Below the pieces are notes generated by a model that searched no databases, had not been told where the DNA came from, and saw nothing but the letters and a program-made list of their open reading frames with translations. Below, one piece after another: positions 1 through 9,044 of a DNA stretch of 64,000 nt; position 1 is the stretch's first letter, and the number at the start of each line of letters is the position of its first letter. The DNA is from Bosea sp. 685 (lineage in GTDB: Bacteria; Pseudomonadota; Alphaproteobacteria; Rhizobiales; Beijerinckiaceae). The stretch spans positions 4,712,001-4,776,000 of the forward strand of contig NZ_CP134779.1 in the NCBI RefSeq assembly GCF_031884435.1. Direction: 5' to 3'. The position numbers were made by a program, and so were the translations under genes.

Positions 1-2958
1 GCGGCCGGCATCGCCGGCCTGCATAGCCGCCGCCACGAAGCCGAACTGCGCCTGCGCGGGGCGGAAGAGAATCTGACGCGGCTCGAAGACGTGCTTGGCG
101 AGATTGACGGGCAGATCGAGGCGCTGCAGCGGCAGGCGCGGCAGGCGGGGCGCTATCGCAGTCTGGCCGCCGATATCCGCCGGGCGGAAGCCGTGCTGGC
201 GCTGATCGCCCATCACGAGGCGCGCCTGCAGGAAGCCCAGGGCGAGCGCGCGCTGGAGGCCGCCGTGCGCGGCGTCGCCGAGCAGACCGGCATCCAGGCG
301 GAAGCGGCGCGGATGCAGGCCGTCGCGGCGCATGCCCTGCCGGCTCTGCGCGAAGGAGAGGCTGCGGCGGCAGCGACTTTGGTGCGGCTCAAGCGCGGCC
401 TCGACGAGATTGAGGCCGCCAATCGCCGCGCCAGGCAGCGCGGCGAGGAGCTCGGCCGGCGTTTGACCGAGCTTCAGGGCGATCTCGCCCGGCAGGAGAG
501 CGTCGCGCACGATGCCAGCGGGAGCCTGACGCGGTTGGCGGAGGAGGATGACGAGTTGGCGCGCGAGGGCGCTGGCGCCGCAGCCAGCGCCGAGGCGGCA
601 ACGGCCAGCCTCTCCGAGACGGAAGCCGCACTTGCCGCCGCCGAGGCGGAGCATGCCGCCGCACAGGCGCGCCTCTCCGACCTCGGCGCACGGCGCGGCG
701 CGCTCGAACGCGCCTTGCGCGAGGCGCGCGAGCGCGTCACCAGGGCCTCTGGCGAGCGCGACCGGCTCTTGCGCGACCAGGCCGCGCTCGACGCCGCGAC
801 CGCCTCGACGCCGCTGGCGGCGCTGCGGGAGGCGGTCACGACCGGCGAGGCTGCGATGGGCGAGGCCGACGCCCGGGCCAATGCCGCACGCGGCGCGCTT
901 GGCGCGGCCCGCGAGCGCGAGACGCAATTGCGCGCTCCGCTGGCCGAGGCCGACCGCAAGGCGCAGCGGCTGGAAACCGAGATCAAGACCCTGCAGAAGC
1001 TGCTCGCGCCGGCGACCGGCGATCTCTGGCCGGCGATCATCGAGGCGATCAGCGTCGCCAAGGGTTACGAGACCGCGCTCGGCGCGGCGCTGGGGGACGA
1101 TCTCGATGCCGCCACTGAGGCCTCCGCGCCGACGCATTGGCGCGACACCGGCCCGGGCGGGGACGACCCGGCTTTGCCTGCCGGCGTCGAGGCGCTGGGC
1201 CGACAGGTGCGCGGCCCCGCCGCGCTGAAACGCCGGCTCGCGCAGATCGGCATCGTGGCGCGCGCTGACGGCGCGCATCTGCGCGATCAGCTCAAGCCCG
1301 GCCAGCGGCTGGTCTCGCGCGAAGGCGATATCTGGCGCTGGGACGGTTTCACCAGCGCCGCCGAAGCGCCCTCCCCGGCCGCGCGCCGTCTCGCCGAGAA
1401 GAACCGCCTCGGCGATCTCGAACGCGAAGCTCAGGCCGCGCGCGAGGCGGCGGAAACCGCGCGCGACGGCCTCGATGCGGCGACGAACGAAGCCAAAGCC
1501 GCCGCCCAGGTCGAGACCGTGGCGCTCGAGGCCGTGCGCATGGCGCGGCGGGGCCTCGACCAGGCACGTGAACAGCTCGCAGCAGCCGAACGCAAGGCCA
1601 GCGAGACAGCCGCAAGACGCTCGGCGCTGAGCGAGGCGATCGAACGCCTCGGCCAGACCATCACTGAAGCGACGGCGCAGGCGGCCGGCCATGAAGAGGC
1701 GTTCGCGGCGCTCTCGCCATTGACCGATCTCGAAACCGTGCTGCTGAAGGCGCGCGTCGAGTTGGGCGAACGGCGCGTCGCGGCTTCCGATGCGCGGGCG
1801 CGGGTCCAGACCCTGGCGCGCGAGGCGGAGTTGCGCACCAAGCGGCGCGCCGCCATCGCGCAGGATGTCGCGGCCTGGCAGCAGCGCGCCGCCACCTCCA
1901 GCCAGACTGCCGAGGAGACCAGGCGCCGTATCGAGACGGTCTCTGCCGAGCAGAAGGCGCTGCTGGAGGCGCCCGACACCTTCCTGGTCGAACGTCGCCG
2001 AATCGTCGCCGAGATCGAAACCGCCGAGGTCGGCCGGCGCGAGGCGGCCGACAGCCTCGCCAAGGCGGAAACCGCCCTGGCCGAGGCCGATCGACAGGCG
2101 CGGGCCGCGCTCGAAGGCCTGGCCGGCGCGCGCGAATTGCGCGCTTCCGCCGAGGCCAGGCTCGAGGCCGCGCGCCAGCGCGTCTCCGACGTGGCGCGCC
2201 AGATCGAGGACGGGCTGGAGACTACGCTCTCCGAACTGCAGGGGCTGACGGGGCTGAAGCCCGGCGAGGACCTGCCCGCGCAAGGCGCGGTCGAAAGCCG
2301 TCTTGCCGGCCTCAAGGGCGAGCGCGAGCGGCTCGGCGCCGTCAATCTGCGCGCCGAAGACGAGCTCTCCGAGATCAAGGCCAAGCGCGAGGGCATGACG
2401 GGCGAGCGCGACGATCTGAGCGAGGCGATCCGGCGCCTGCGCCAGGCGATCGGCGCCTTGAACCGCGAGGGGCGCGAGCGCCTGCTCGCCGCCTTCGAGA
2501 TCGTCAACGAGCAGTTCCAGCGCCTGTTCAGCGTGCTGTTCGGCGGCGGCACGGCCGAGCTGAAGCTGGTCGATTCCGAGGACCCGCTGGAGGCGGGGCT
2601 GGAAATCTTCGCCCGCCCGCCCGGCAAGAAGCCGCAAGTGATGACGCTGCTCTCGGGCGGCGAGCAGGCCCTGACCGCAACCGCGCTGATCTTCGCCGTG
2701 TTCCTGACCAACCCCTCGCCGATCTGCGTGCTCGACGAGGTCGATGCGCCGCTCGACGACGCCAATGTCGAGCGCTATTGCGACCTGCTCGACGAGATGG
2801 CGCGCGATACGCAGACGCGCTTCATCCTGATCACCCACAACCCGATCACCATGGCCCGGATGGACCGGCTCTTCGGCGTTACCATGGCCGAGCGCGGCGT
2901 CAGCCAGATGGTCTCCGTCGACCTCGCGACCGCCGAACGCATCCGCGAGGCCGGTTGA
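1..2958 (+). CDS. smc: Chromosome segregation protein SMC (5' end outside window)
   Basis: This is the C-terminal part, 985 residues in the window, of the SMC ATPase that compacts and segregates the chromosome together with ScpA and ScpB. The reading frame is open from base 1, so the N-terminal Walker A head lies upstream of the window. What is visible is a long Ala/Glu/Arg-rich coiled coil, a hinge region at about residues 330-450, a second coiled coil, and the C-terminal ATPase head. The head carries the ABC signature LSGGEQALTATAL and the Walker B stretch CVLDEVDAPLDDANVERY, followed by the switch histidine in ILITHNPITMARMDRLFGVT. Rad50 and MukB are less likely, because the layout and signature match bacterial SMC. 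The call is secure although the start cannot be seen. Confidence 0.95.
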   Translation, partial: AAGIAGLHSRRHEAELRLRGAEENLTRLEDVLGEIDGQIEALQRQARQAGRYRSLAADIRRAEAVLALIAHHEARLQEAQGERALEAAVRGVAEQTGIQAEAARMQAVAAHALPALREGEAAAAATLVRLKRGLDEIEAANRRARQRGEELGRRLTELQGDLARQESVAHDASGSLTRLAEEDDELAREGAGAAASAEAATASLSETEAALAAAEAEHAAAQARLSDLGARRGALERALREARERVTRASGERDRLLRDQAALDAATASTPLAALREAVTTGEAAMGEADARANAARGALGAARERETQLRAPLAEADRKAQRLETEIKTLQKLLAPATGDLWPAIIEAISVAKGYETALGAALGDDLDAATEASAPTHWRDTGPGGDDPALPAGVEALGRQVRGPAALKRRLAQIGIVARADGAHLRDQLKPGQRLVSREGDIWRWDGFTSAAEAPSPAARRLAEKNRLGDLEREAQAAREAAETARDGLDAATNEAKAAAQVETVALEAVRMARRGLDQAREQLAAAERKASETAARRSALSEAIERLGQTITEATAQAAGHEEAFAALSPLTDLETVLLKARVELGERRVAASDARARVQTLAREAELRTKRRAAIAQDVAAWQQRAATSSQTAEETRRRIETVSAEQKALLEAPDTFLVERRRIVAEIETAEVGRREAADSLAKAETALAEADRQARAALEGLAGARELRASAEARLEAARQRVSDVARQIEDGLETTLSELQGLTGLKPGEDLPAQGAVESRLAGLKGERERLGAVNLRAEDELSEIKAKREGMTGERDDLSEAIRRLRQAIGALNREGRERLLAAFEIVNEQFQRLFSVLFGGGTAELKLVDSEDPLEAGLEIFARPPGKKPQVMTLLSGGEQALTATALIFAVFLTNPSPICVLDEVDAPLDDANVERYCDLLDEMARDTQTRFILITHNPITMARMDRLFGVTMAERGVSQMVSVDLATAERIREAG

Positions 2959-3052
2959 AAAATTGCCACAATCGACGCGGCAATGCGGCAAGAATGTCGC
3001 ATCTCGCCTGAATTTATAAATATTCCAATGCCTTAAGCCACTTTGCCCTGCC

Positions 3053-3079
3053 TTGACAGGGCGGGGACCGGGCAATAAA
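3053..3079 (+). promoter_or_regulatory. Candidate promoter of the Fo ATP synthase operon
   Basis: TTGACA at 3053-3058 matches a sigma-70 -35 box, and AATAAA at 3074-3079 is a weak -10 about 15 bp further on. It lies in the 222-bp gap between smc and atpI. The TTGACA also sits in the loop and right arm of a small hairpin (GCCCTG 3045-3050, CAGGGC 3057-3062). The assignment rests on consensus and position only. Confidence 0.35.
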
Positions 3080-3180
3080 GGAGGCCGTGCTGACGACGGC
3101 TCGATGCGCGGGTCTGGACAGGGATAGAGTGGTTTTTCACCGGATCGTGGCCATTTCGCGATCAGGGAGGGATCATCGCC

Positions 3181-3531
3181 ATGTCGGAACCTGACAAAAG
3201 CGCCTCAGATACGGAGTTGCGCGCAAGACTGGACTCTTTGAAGTCCGCCATCGGGCGGGCGGAGGAGAGTGAAAAGCCGGGCGCAAGTCCGGCTGGGAAG
3301 GACAAGGCGCTTGCGGGCGCGATGTCTTCCGGCTTTCGCGCAGCAACCGATCTTGCAGGCGGCATCATCGCGGGCGCCCTTCTCGGGTTCCTCGGAGACC
3401 GGTGGCTCGGAACGTCTCCGTTCCTGCTGATCGCCTTCCTGGTGATCGGCACCATCGCCGGTTTTCGTTCCGCTTATCGGCTCGGCGTGCGTCCGACCTC
3501 AGGGTCTCAGGACGACGCGGCGAAGAAATAA
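3181..3531 (+). CDS. atpI: ATP synthase protein I (AtpI)
   Basis: A 116-residue inner-membrane protein thought to assist c-ring assembly and cation handling in F-type ATP synthase. The N-terminal half is charged and soluble (lysine, glutamate and serine rich). The C-terminal half holds two hydrophobic helices around GGIIAGALLGFLGDRWLG and FLLIAFLVIGTIAGF, the usual AtpI/AtpZ pattern. The start ATG follows an AGGGAGGG-type ribosome site at about 3165-3172. It is the first gene of the Fo operon, 44 bp before atpB, the standard alphaproteobacterial order. Confidence 0.9.
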   Translation: MSEPDKSASDTELRARLDSLKSAIGRAEESEKPGASPAGKDKALAGAMSSGFRAATDLAGGIIAGALLGFLGDRWLGTSPFLLIAFLVIGTIAGFRSAYRLGVRPTSGSQDDAAKK

Positions 3532-3575
3532 CCGAAGAGGCAGCCATGCGGGCTGCGCGACGAGGGGCTTGAGAC

Positions 3576-4340
3576 ATGGCGGCTGGCGGCGGAATCGATC
3601 CGATCCACCAATTCGAGATCCATCCGATCGTGGGCCTGCGCCCCTTCGGGCTCGACCTGTCGTTCACCAATTCCTCGCTGCTGATGGTCCTGATCGTCGG
3701 CGTGGTCTCGCTGGTCATGATCTATGGCTCGAGCCAGCGCGCCACAGTGCCCGGCCGCCTGCAGTCGCTCGCCGAGATCGCCTATGAATTCGTCGCCTCG
3801 ACCGTCACAGGCGTGATGGGCAAGGACGGCATGCGCTTCTTCCCCTTCGTCTTCTCGCTCTTCATGTTCGTGCTGACGGCGAACCTGCTCGGCATGGTCC
3901 CGAGTTCCTTCACCGTCACCAGCCATATCATCGTCACCGCCGCCTTCGCCTTCCTCGTCATCGGCGTCGTGCTGGTCTACGGCATCGTCAAGCATGGCAG
4001 CCATTTCTTCGGCCTGTTCGTGCCGTCGGGCGTTCCCGGCTGGCTCCTGCCCTTCATGGTGCTGATCGAGGCGGTTTCCTTCGTCTCGCGGCCGATCTCG
4101 CTCTCCTTGCGTCTGTTCGGCAACATGCTGGCCGGCCATATCGCGCTCAAGGTCTTCGGCGGCTTCGTCGTCGCGCTGACCACCGGCGCCGGCGTGCTCG
4201 GCTATGTCATCGCGCCGCTGCCGCTGCTGCTCGCCGTCGCGCTCACCGCGCTCGAGTTCCTCGTCGCTTTCCTGCAGGCCTATGTCTTCGCGATCCTGAC
4301 CTGCGTCTATCTCAACGATGCTCTGCATCCGGGTCACTGA
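3576..4340 (+). CDS. atpB: F0F1 ATP synthase subunit a
   Basis: Subunit a of the Fo proton channel, 254 residues. It forms the half-channels and carries the essential arginine, visible in [20 protein letters not shown] at about residues 170-190. Five to six transmembrane helices are evident, and the N-terminus ([12 protein letters not shown]) is typical of alphaproteobacterial subunit a. It is followed by atpE after 63 bp. The whole length is collinear with the family and there are no disruptions. Confidence 0.97.
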   Translation: MAAGGGIDPIHQFEIHPIVGLRPFGLDLSFTNSSLLMVLIVGVVSLVMIYGSSQRATVPGRLQSLAEIAYEFVASTVTGVMGKDGMRFFPFVFSLFMFVLTANLLGMVPSSFTVTSHIIVTAAFAFLVIGVVLVYGIVKHGSHFFGLFVPSGVPGWLLPFMVLIEAVSFVSRPISLSLRLFGNMLAGHIALKVFGGFVVALTTGAGVLGYVIAPLPLLLAVALTALEFLVAFLQAYVFAILTCVYLNDALHPGH

Positions 4341-4403
4341 GCCCAGAGCCGAGATCGCGAGAGTTCACCCACCCGCTCAAGCTTTTCACACCGGAGAAAG
4401 ACT

Positions 4404-4631
4404 ATGGATCCTGTTGCAGCCAAGTATATCGGCGCTGGCCTCGCCTGCCTCGGAATGGGCCTCGCCGCCATCGGCGTCGGCAGCATTTTCGGCAACTTCC
4501 TCTCGGGCGCGCTGCGCAACCCTTCGGCCGCCGACGGCCAGTTCGGTCGTGCCTTCATCGGCGCGGCGCTCGCGGAAGGTCTGGGCATCTTCTGCTTCGT
4601 CGTCGCGCTCGTCCTGATGTTCGTGCTCTGA
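4404..4631 (+). CDS. atpE: F0F1 ATP synthase subunit c
   Basis: The 75-residue proteolipid of the rotating c-ring. It has two transmembrane helices joined by a polar loop ([11 protein letters not shown]). The second helix carries the proton-binding glutamate in [13 protein letters not shown]. The first helix is glycine and alanine rich ([19 protein letters not shown]), as needed for tight ring packing. A GGAGAAAG ribosome site lies just before the ATG, which fits the high synthesis rate needed for a multi-copy subunit. Confidence 0.97.
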   Translation: MDPVAAKYIGAGLACLGMGLAAIGVGSIFGNFLSGALRNPSAADGQFGRAFIGAALAEGLGIFCFVVALVLMFVL

Positions 4632-4723
4632 CGCACGCATCTTACGTCGCCTTGTCGAACTCCGGCGCGTCTCGCGGCGCCGGAGTGCCGGCATCACTGC
4701 TCTTCCGGCTGAAAGGCATTGCC

Positions 4724-5320
4724 ATGCCGCTTCGTTCTGCAACTGTCTTCGGACGAGGACTGGTGGCTTCCGCTGCCCTGCTCGCGGCCGGTGCGGCCCA
4801 GGCCGCGGCAGAGCACGGCGCCAAGGCCTCCTTCCCGCCCTTCGACGCCAAGACCTTCGCCGGACAGCTCTTCTGGCTGGCGATCACGTTTGGAGCCCTC
4901 TACTGGCTGATGTCGAGGGTCGCCCTGCCGCGCGTCGGCGCCATTCTGGAAGAGCGGGCGGGCACGATCTCGCGCGATCTCGACCAGGCGGCAGAGATGC
5001 AGGCGAAGGCCGAGGAAACCTCCCAGGCCTATGAGAAGGCCCTCACGGAAGCCCGCAAGAATGCGCAGTCGATCGCGCAGGCTTCCCGCGACGCCGGCGC
5101 CAAGGCGTCGGACGAGCGTCGCCGCTCGGTCGAGGCCGAACTCACCGCCAAACTCGACAAGGCGGAAGCCGCCATCGCCAGCACCAAGTCGAAGGCGATG
5201 TCCAATGTCCGCGGCCTCGGCAGCGAAGTCGCGGTCGCGATCGTGACCAAGTTGACGGGTCAGGCTCCCAGCACAGCTGAGGCGTCCGACGCGGTCGATC
5301 AGGCCCTGGCGCAGGGCTGA
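4724..5320 (+). CDS. atpF': F0F1 ATP synthase subunit b' (peripheral stalk)
   Basis: The b' subunit, 198 residues, which pairs with b as the peripheral stalk in alphaproteobacteria and phototrophs. The N-terminus has an extra hydrophobic segment (LVASAALLAAGAAQAAAEHG) before the usual membrane anchor FWLAITFGALYWLMSRVALP. A long charged coiled coil follows. I place the start at the ATG at 4724, preceded by GAAAGG. An upstream in-frame ATG at 4652 would add 24 residues that do not look like protein of this family. The gene for b begins 11 bp downstream. Confidence 0.93.
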   Translation: MPLRSATVFGRGLVASAALLAAGAAQAAAEHGAKASFPPFDAKTFAGQLFWLAITFGALYWLMSRVALPRVGAILEERAGTISRDLDQAAEMQAKAEETSQAYEKALTEARKNAQSIAQASRDAGAKASDERRRSVEAELTAKLDKAEAAIASTKSKAMSNVRGLGSEVAVAIVTKLTGQAPSTAEASDAVDQALAQG

Positions 5321-5331
5321 GGAGAGATCAG

Positions 5332-5808
5332 ATGGATACCTTCTGGGTCGGCGTCGCCCTCGTCATCTTCCTGGGCCTGCTCGCCAAATTCGGCGTGCAC
5401 AAGAAAATCACGGCCGCGCTCGATTCGCGCGGCGAGATGGTCGCCCGCGAACTGGCCGAGGCTCGCCGCTTGCGGCAGGAAGCCGAAAAGCTGCTTGCCG
5501 AATTCGAAGCCAAGCGCAAGGCCGCCGAAGCGGAGGCCGCCAGCATCATCGCCGCGGCCAATGACGAGGCCAAGCGTCTCGCTTCCGAGGCCGAGGCCAA
5601 GCTGAACGAGTTCGTCACCCGCCGCACTAAATCGGCGGAAGACAAGATTGCTCAGGCCGAGATCCAGGCGGAGGCCGAGGTTCGTGCTGCCGCCGCCGAG
5701 GCAGCGACCCGCGCAGCCGAGGCCATCCTGCGCGGGCAGATGGCTGGCAAGGCCGGTGAAGCCGCCTTCACGACCGGCCTGCAAGAGGTCAAGGCCAAGC
5801 TGAACTGA
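5332..5808 (+). CDS. atpF: F0F1 ATP synthase subunit b
   Basis: The b subunit, 158 residues: a short N-terminal membrane helix (TFWVGVALVIFLGLLAKFGV) and a long alanine/glutamate-rich coiled coil that links Fo to F1 through delta. Its length is normal. It is the last gene of the Fo operon. The ATG follows GGAGAGA at 5321-5327, and a strong terminator lies 28 bp after the stop. The F1 genes are not here, as is common in Rhizobiales, where Fo and F1 clusters are separate. Confidence 0.95.
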   Translation: MDTFWVGVALVIFLGLLAKFGVHKKITAALDSRGEMVARELAEARRLRQEAEKLLAEFEAKRKAAEAEAASIIAAANDEAKRLASEAEAKLNEFVTRRTKSAEDKIAQAEIQAEAEVRAAAAEAATRAAEAILRGQMAGKAGEAAFTTGLQEVKAKLN

Positions 5809-5835
5809 GTTCGTCTCAATCGGTCATAAAATCGA

Positions 5836-5866
5836 CGCCGCGATCCCCTGGGATCGCGGCGTTTTT
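5836..5866 (+). terminator. Rho-independent terminator of the atp operon
   Basis: A perfect 12-bp stem (5836-5847 pairing with 5850-5861), rich in G and C, with a minimal loop and immediately followed by five T residues. It sits between atpF and the hydrolase gene and should end the Fo transcript. Confidence 0.9.
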
Positions 5867-5899
5867 CTTGGCGCGCCGCCTTCAGGAGGCTCCCGTTCC

Positions 5900-6703
5900 A
5901 TGACGCTGCTGCTTCGGACCATTCTTCTCGCCGGCACTCTCGGCCTCACCGGCTCGGCGTTCGCAATGGAGCAGGTCAGCTTCGCCTCGCGCGACGGCAC
6001 CCTGCTGACGGGCTGGCTCGCCAAGCCGGCGGGCGCGGGACCCTTCCCTGCCGTGGTCGCCATGCATGGCTGCGGCGGCCTCTGGACGCGCTCTGGCAAG
6101 ATGAATGCGCGCGAGATCGACTGGAGCGAGCGCCTCAACGCCGCCGGGTACGCCGTGCTGCTGCCCGACAGCTTTCGCCCGCGCGGAATATCCTCGCTCT
6201 GCAATGACCGCGACCGCGCCCTGACCCCGACTGGGCGCGCCAAGGACGCCTTCGGCGCGAGCGACTGGCTGGCGCAACAGCCCTTCATCGCGACCGGGCG
6301 CAACAGCCTGATAGGCTGGTCAAACGGCGGCTCGACGGTGCTGCGCGTCGCCGGCGACGCGGCTTCGGCCGGCGCCAACGGGTTTCGCAAGGTGATCGCC
6401 TTCTATCCGGACTGCCGCTTCCTGAAGCGCGGCTGGAGCGCCAAGGTGCCGACCACGATCCTGCAGGGGCTCGCCGACGACTGGACGCCGGCCGCCCCCT
6501 GCCAGGAACTGGCGCAGCGCGGCGGCGCGCAGTTCACTGGCTTTTCCGGCGCCTATCACGATTTCGACCATCCCGACCTGCCGCTGCGCGAGCGCAACGC
6601 CGCCTTCTCGCAGCGCCCGGACGGCAAGGTCACGATCGGCACGAATCCAGAGGCGCGCCAGCAGGCGATCACCGCCGTGATGGCGATCCTGGCTGCGCCT
6701 TAG
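5900..6703 (+). CDS. Secreted alpha/beta hydrolase, dienelactone hydrolase family
   Basis: A 267-residue predicted exported hydrolase. A signal peptide is clear at residues 1-22 (LLLRTILLAGTLGLTGSAFA). The body has the alpha/beta-hydrolase oxyanion stretch VVAMHGCGGLW and the nucleophile elbow LIGWSNGGST (G-x-S-x-G). An aspartate (ADDWTPAAPC) and a late histidine (AYHDFDHPDLP) complete a plausible triad. The family acts on esters and lactones; the substrate cannot be read from sequence. It stands alone after the atp terminator. Confidence 0.85.
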   Translation: MTLLLRTILLAGTLGLTGSAFAMEQVSFASRDGTLLTGWLAKPAGAGPFPAVVAMHGCGGLWTRSGKMNAREIDWSERLNAAGYAVLLPDSFRPRGISSLCNDRDRALTPTGRAKDAFGASDWLAQQPFIATGRNSLIGWSNGGSTVLRVAGDAASAGANGFRKVIAFYPDCRFLKRGWSAKVPTTILQGLADDWTPAAPCQELAQRGGAQFTGFSGAYHDFDHPDLPLRERNAAFSQRPDGKVTIGTNPEARQQAITAVMAILAAP

Positions 6704-6735
6704 AGTCGGCTGCGCTCAAGTGCAATCGTGAGCCT

Positions 6736-6848
6736 GTCATCCCGGACAAGCCGCGTCAGCGGCGCCGATCCGGGATCCATTCCGGAGCGCAGCTTGTCGA
6801 GGTTCAGGAATGGATCCCGGGTCTCCGCTTCGCTACGCCCGGGATGAC
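6736..6848. repeat. REP-like palindromic intergenic repeat
   Basis: A 113-bp imperfect palindrome bounded by GTCATCCCGG and CCCGGGATGAC, with an inner pair around GGATCCATTCC and GGAATGGATCC. Copies with the same ends occur at 30386 and 37999. It fills the gap between two convergent genes and could work as a two-way terminator. Confidence 0.8.
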
Positions 6849-6885
6849 GGCGTGTTTCCGAACCAAGACGGCCTGTCGAAGCGCC

Positions 6886-8172
6886 TCAGTTGACCGCGGT
6901 CGCCGTCTTCGCCGGGGCAGGCTTCACCGCTACAGGCTTGGCCGGCGCCGTCGCGGTAGGCTTGGCCTCGAGCCTCTGGGTAGGAGCCTGGGGCGGCGTC
7001 TTAGGCTTGGGCTTGCGCGCCACTATCGTCGAGGTGGCGATGCCCTGCGGCGTGTCGAGGCCGTAGATGTCCTCACGGAACTGGACGAGCCCATCGCCCG
7101 ACTGCCAGCCGGTGAGATAGACCCAGGCGACCGGCACCGACTTCTTCAGGGGAATGTTCTTACGCTCGTTCTTGGCGATCTCGGCCTCGATCGCCGGTTG
7201 CGTCCATTCCGTGCCTTCGAGCAGCCAGGCGGCGAGATCGCGCACGCCCTCGATGCGGGCGCAGCCCGACGAGTTGAAGCGGACATCGTTGCGAAACAGC
7301 GTCTTCTTCGGCGTGTCGTGCATGTAGACCGCCTCGGAATTTGGCATATCGATCTTGAGCTGACCGAGCGAGTTCGTCGGGCCCGGCTCCTGCCGCACGG
7401 TGAAATAGGGCGACTTCAGGCTTGCCCAATTCACGCTCGCGGGGTCGATTTCCTTGTTCTCGGCGCCCAGCAGCTTCATGTTCGACTTGGCGATGAAGCC
7501 CGGATCCTGCCGCATATGGGGGATGATGTCGGCCTTCACGATCGAGGTTGGCACCGTCCAGTAGGGGTTCAGGTTCACCGAGGTGATATTGGCCTGCAGC
7601 ACCGGCGAGGGCCGGTCCGGCCGCCCGACCACGGCGAGATGCCGGCGCTGAACGACGCCGTTCTCCACCGCTTCGACGCTGGCGCCGGGGATGTTGACCA
7701 CGACATAGCGCTCGGCGAAGGCGAAACCGTTGCTCTTCAGCCTCTCCAGCGTAGCGGTAAGCTGGTTCAGCCGCACCTCGATCGGCACGTTCATCGCCTT
7801 CAGCGTCAGCCGGCCGACCGTGCCGAGGTCCGACAGGCCATGGCGAAGCTGGAAGCGCTTCACGGCGACGACGACGGCGGCGTCATAGACATCGCCCGGC
7901 AACGCCTCGGGGGCCAGATCCCCGCTCAGCATCAATCGCTGCTTCAGGACCGTGACATCGGGCCCCTGCGCGTCGGGCTTCAGGCTCGAAACCGAGCCCG
8001 GCACCTTGGGCCAGCCGCCGCGATTGGCGATGTCCTCATGCGCGATCAGCGCCTCGAGCGTGCGGTCATAGGTGTTGGGGCCGTAGCTCGGCTGCTCGGC
8101 ACGCGCACCTGCCGCCCCCAGGAAAAGGGCGAAGGCGGCGGCCACGGAAATCTTGACGAAACGCACGGCCAT
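6886..8172 (-). CDS. Murein L,D-transpeptidase, YcbB/YkuD family
   Basis: A 428-residue periplasmic L,D-transpeptidase that forms 3-3 crosslinks in peptidoglycan. An N-terminal signal peptide (FVKISVAAAFALFLGAAGARA) supports the start at 8172; an ATG at 8223 would add 17 residues ahead of it. A peptidoglycan-binding region lies near residues 80-150, then the YkuD domain with the histidine in VYMHDTPKKTLF and the catalytic cysteine in FNSSGCARIEG. SSGC rather than SHGC is usual for the YcbB branch. The C-terminal 60 residues are a Pro/Ala/Lys-rich tail ending AKTATAVN, which may cross or bind the wall. Confidence 0.9.
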   Translation of the reverse strand: MAVRFVKISVAAAFALFLGAAGARAEQPSYGPNTYDRTLEALIAHEDIANRGGWPKVPGSVSSLKPDAQGPDVTVLKQRLMLSGDLAPEALPGDVYDAAVVVAVKRFQLRHGLSDLGTVGRLTLKAMNVPIEVRLNQLTATLERLKSNGFAFAERYVVVNIPGASVEAVENGVVQRRHLAVVGRPDRPSPVLQANITSVNLNPYWTVPTSIVKADIIPHMRQDPGFIAKSNMKLLGAENKEIDPASVNWASLKSPYFTVRQEPGPTNSLGQLKIDMPNSEAVYMHDTPKKTLFRNDVRFNSSGCARIEGVRDLAAWLLEGTEWTQPAIEAEIAKNERKNIPLKKSVPVAWVYLTGWQSGDGLVQFREDIYGLDTPQGIATSTIVARKPKPKTPPQAPTQRLEAKPTATAPAKPVAVKPAPAKTATAVN

Positions 8173-8310
8173 GGAAGTGTCCCACAATGCGCCGAAGACG
8201 CACCCAAGGAGCTTCCCTCGCATATGGTCAAGGAAGCCTTAAGGCAGGGGAGAGAATTACGTATCGGAATGTGTCAGGCGCGCGCGGGCCATGGACAAAA
8301 TACGAAGGAT

Positions 8311-8346
8311 GACTATCTTGACCATCATGACCATAAAATAAGGAGG
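8311..8346 (+). promoter_or_regulatory. Likely TA operator (three 9-bp iterons) and ribosome site
   Basis: Three direct 9-bp units run head to tail: GACTATCTT (8311), GACCATCAT (8320) and GACCATAAA (8329). They lie just before AGGAGG (8341-8346), the ribosome site of the antitoxin gene. Toxin-antitoxin operons are usually repressed by the antitoxin binding such leader repeats; binding here is inferred. Confidence 0.45.
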
Positions 8347-8352
8347 TTTGGC

Positions 8353-8616
8353 ATGAGCACACCACATAAGGTCGACTGGACCGTCGCCAGCGCGAAGGCA
8401 CGGTTCTCCGAACTGATCGAGAAAGCGCGCTCCGAAGGGCCGCAAACCGTGACGCGGAATGGCAAGCCCACGGCCGTCCTCGTGTCCATCGACGAGTGGG
8501 AAAGGAAGACCGGACGAAAGGGCACGTTGACCGAGTTCTTTCAGAACTCGCCTCTGCGCGGTGCCGATCTCGATCTCGTTCGGCTTGACCATCCTCCGCG
8601 CAAGGTAGAGCTGTGA
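8353..8616 (+). CDS. Antitoxin, Phd/YefM family
   Basis: An 87-residue antitoxin. The N-terminal two-thirds (WTVASAKARFSELIEKA and QTVTRNGKPTAVLVSIDEWE) is the Phd/YefM DNA-binding fold. The C-terminal tail (LDLVRLDHPPRKVEL) would bind and block the toxin. The start ATG at 8353 has a perfect AGGAGG six bases upstream. The gene overlaps the toxin gene by four bases (GTGA), so the two are translationally coupled. Base composition is slightly less GC-rich than the neighbours, which fits acquisition of the module. Confidence 0.92.
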   Translation: MSTPHKVDWTVASAKARFSELIEKARSEGPQTVTRNGKPTAVLVSIDEWERKTGRKGTLTEFFQNSPLRGADLDLVRLDHPPRKVEL

Positions 8617-9035
8617 CCTACCTGCTGGACACGAATGTGGTCTCGGAACTGGTAAAACCTAGTCCCTGGCCCAGCGTATCCCGCTTCGTCGACGAGCGCG
8701 AAGACCAACTGTACATCAGTGTCGTCACCCTCGCCGAAATTCGCTACGGGGTCGCCTCTCTCGATCACGGAAGGAAGCGCCAGGTCTTCGAAGCTTGGCT
8801 GGAACACGACCTTCCCGACCGCTTTGGCGATCGCATTCTTGGCATCGATCCAATGATCGCAAAGGCTTGGGGCGACCTAATGGCGTTGTCACAGCGCCGA
8901 GGAGCCAATGTCCAAACCATGGACGGCCTGCTCGCAGCCACAGCCCACGCTCGCGGATTGGTCCTCGTCACACGAAACACGCGTGATTTTGCGAGACTGG
9001 ACCTCGATCTTTTCGATCCCTGGCAGGTCCGATAA
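8613..9035 (+). CDS. PIN-domain toxin, VapC/FitB type
   Basis: A 140-residue PIN ribonuclease, the toxin of the pair. Acidic active-site residues are visible: D in YLLDTNVVSELVKP, E in TLAEIRYGVASL, D in MDGLLAATAHARG and D in NTRDFARLDLDLFDPW. The start is GTG, overlapping the antitoxin stop. VapC toxins typically cut tRNA or rRNA; the target here is unknown. The gene ends 9 bp from the end of the convergent gcvPB. Confidence 0.92.
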   Translation: MTYLLDTNVVSELVKPSPWPSVSRFVDEREDQLYISVVTLAEIRYGVASLDHGRKRQVFEAWLEHDLPDRFGDRILGIDPMIAKAWGDLMALSQRRGANVQTMDGLLAATAHARGLVLVTRNTRDFARLDLDLFDPWQVR

Positions 9036-9044
9036 CGTCCGCCC

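Noticed and set aside
8353..9035. Genomic island around the toxin-antitoxin pair
   Set aside because: Only the two genes stand out; the flanks are core genes with no integrase or attachment repeats.
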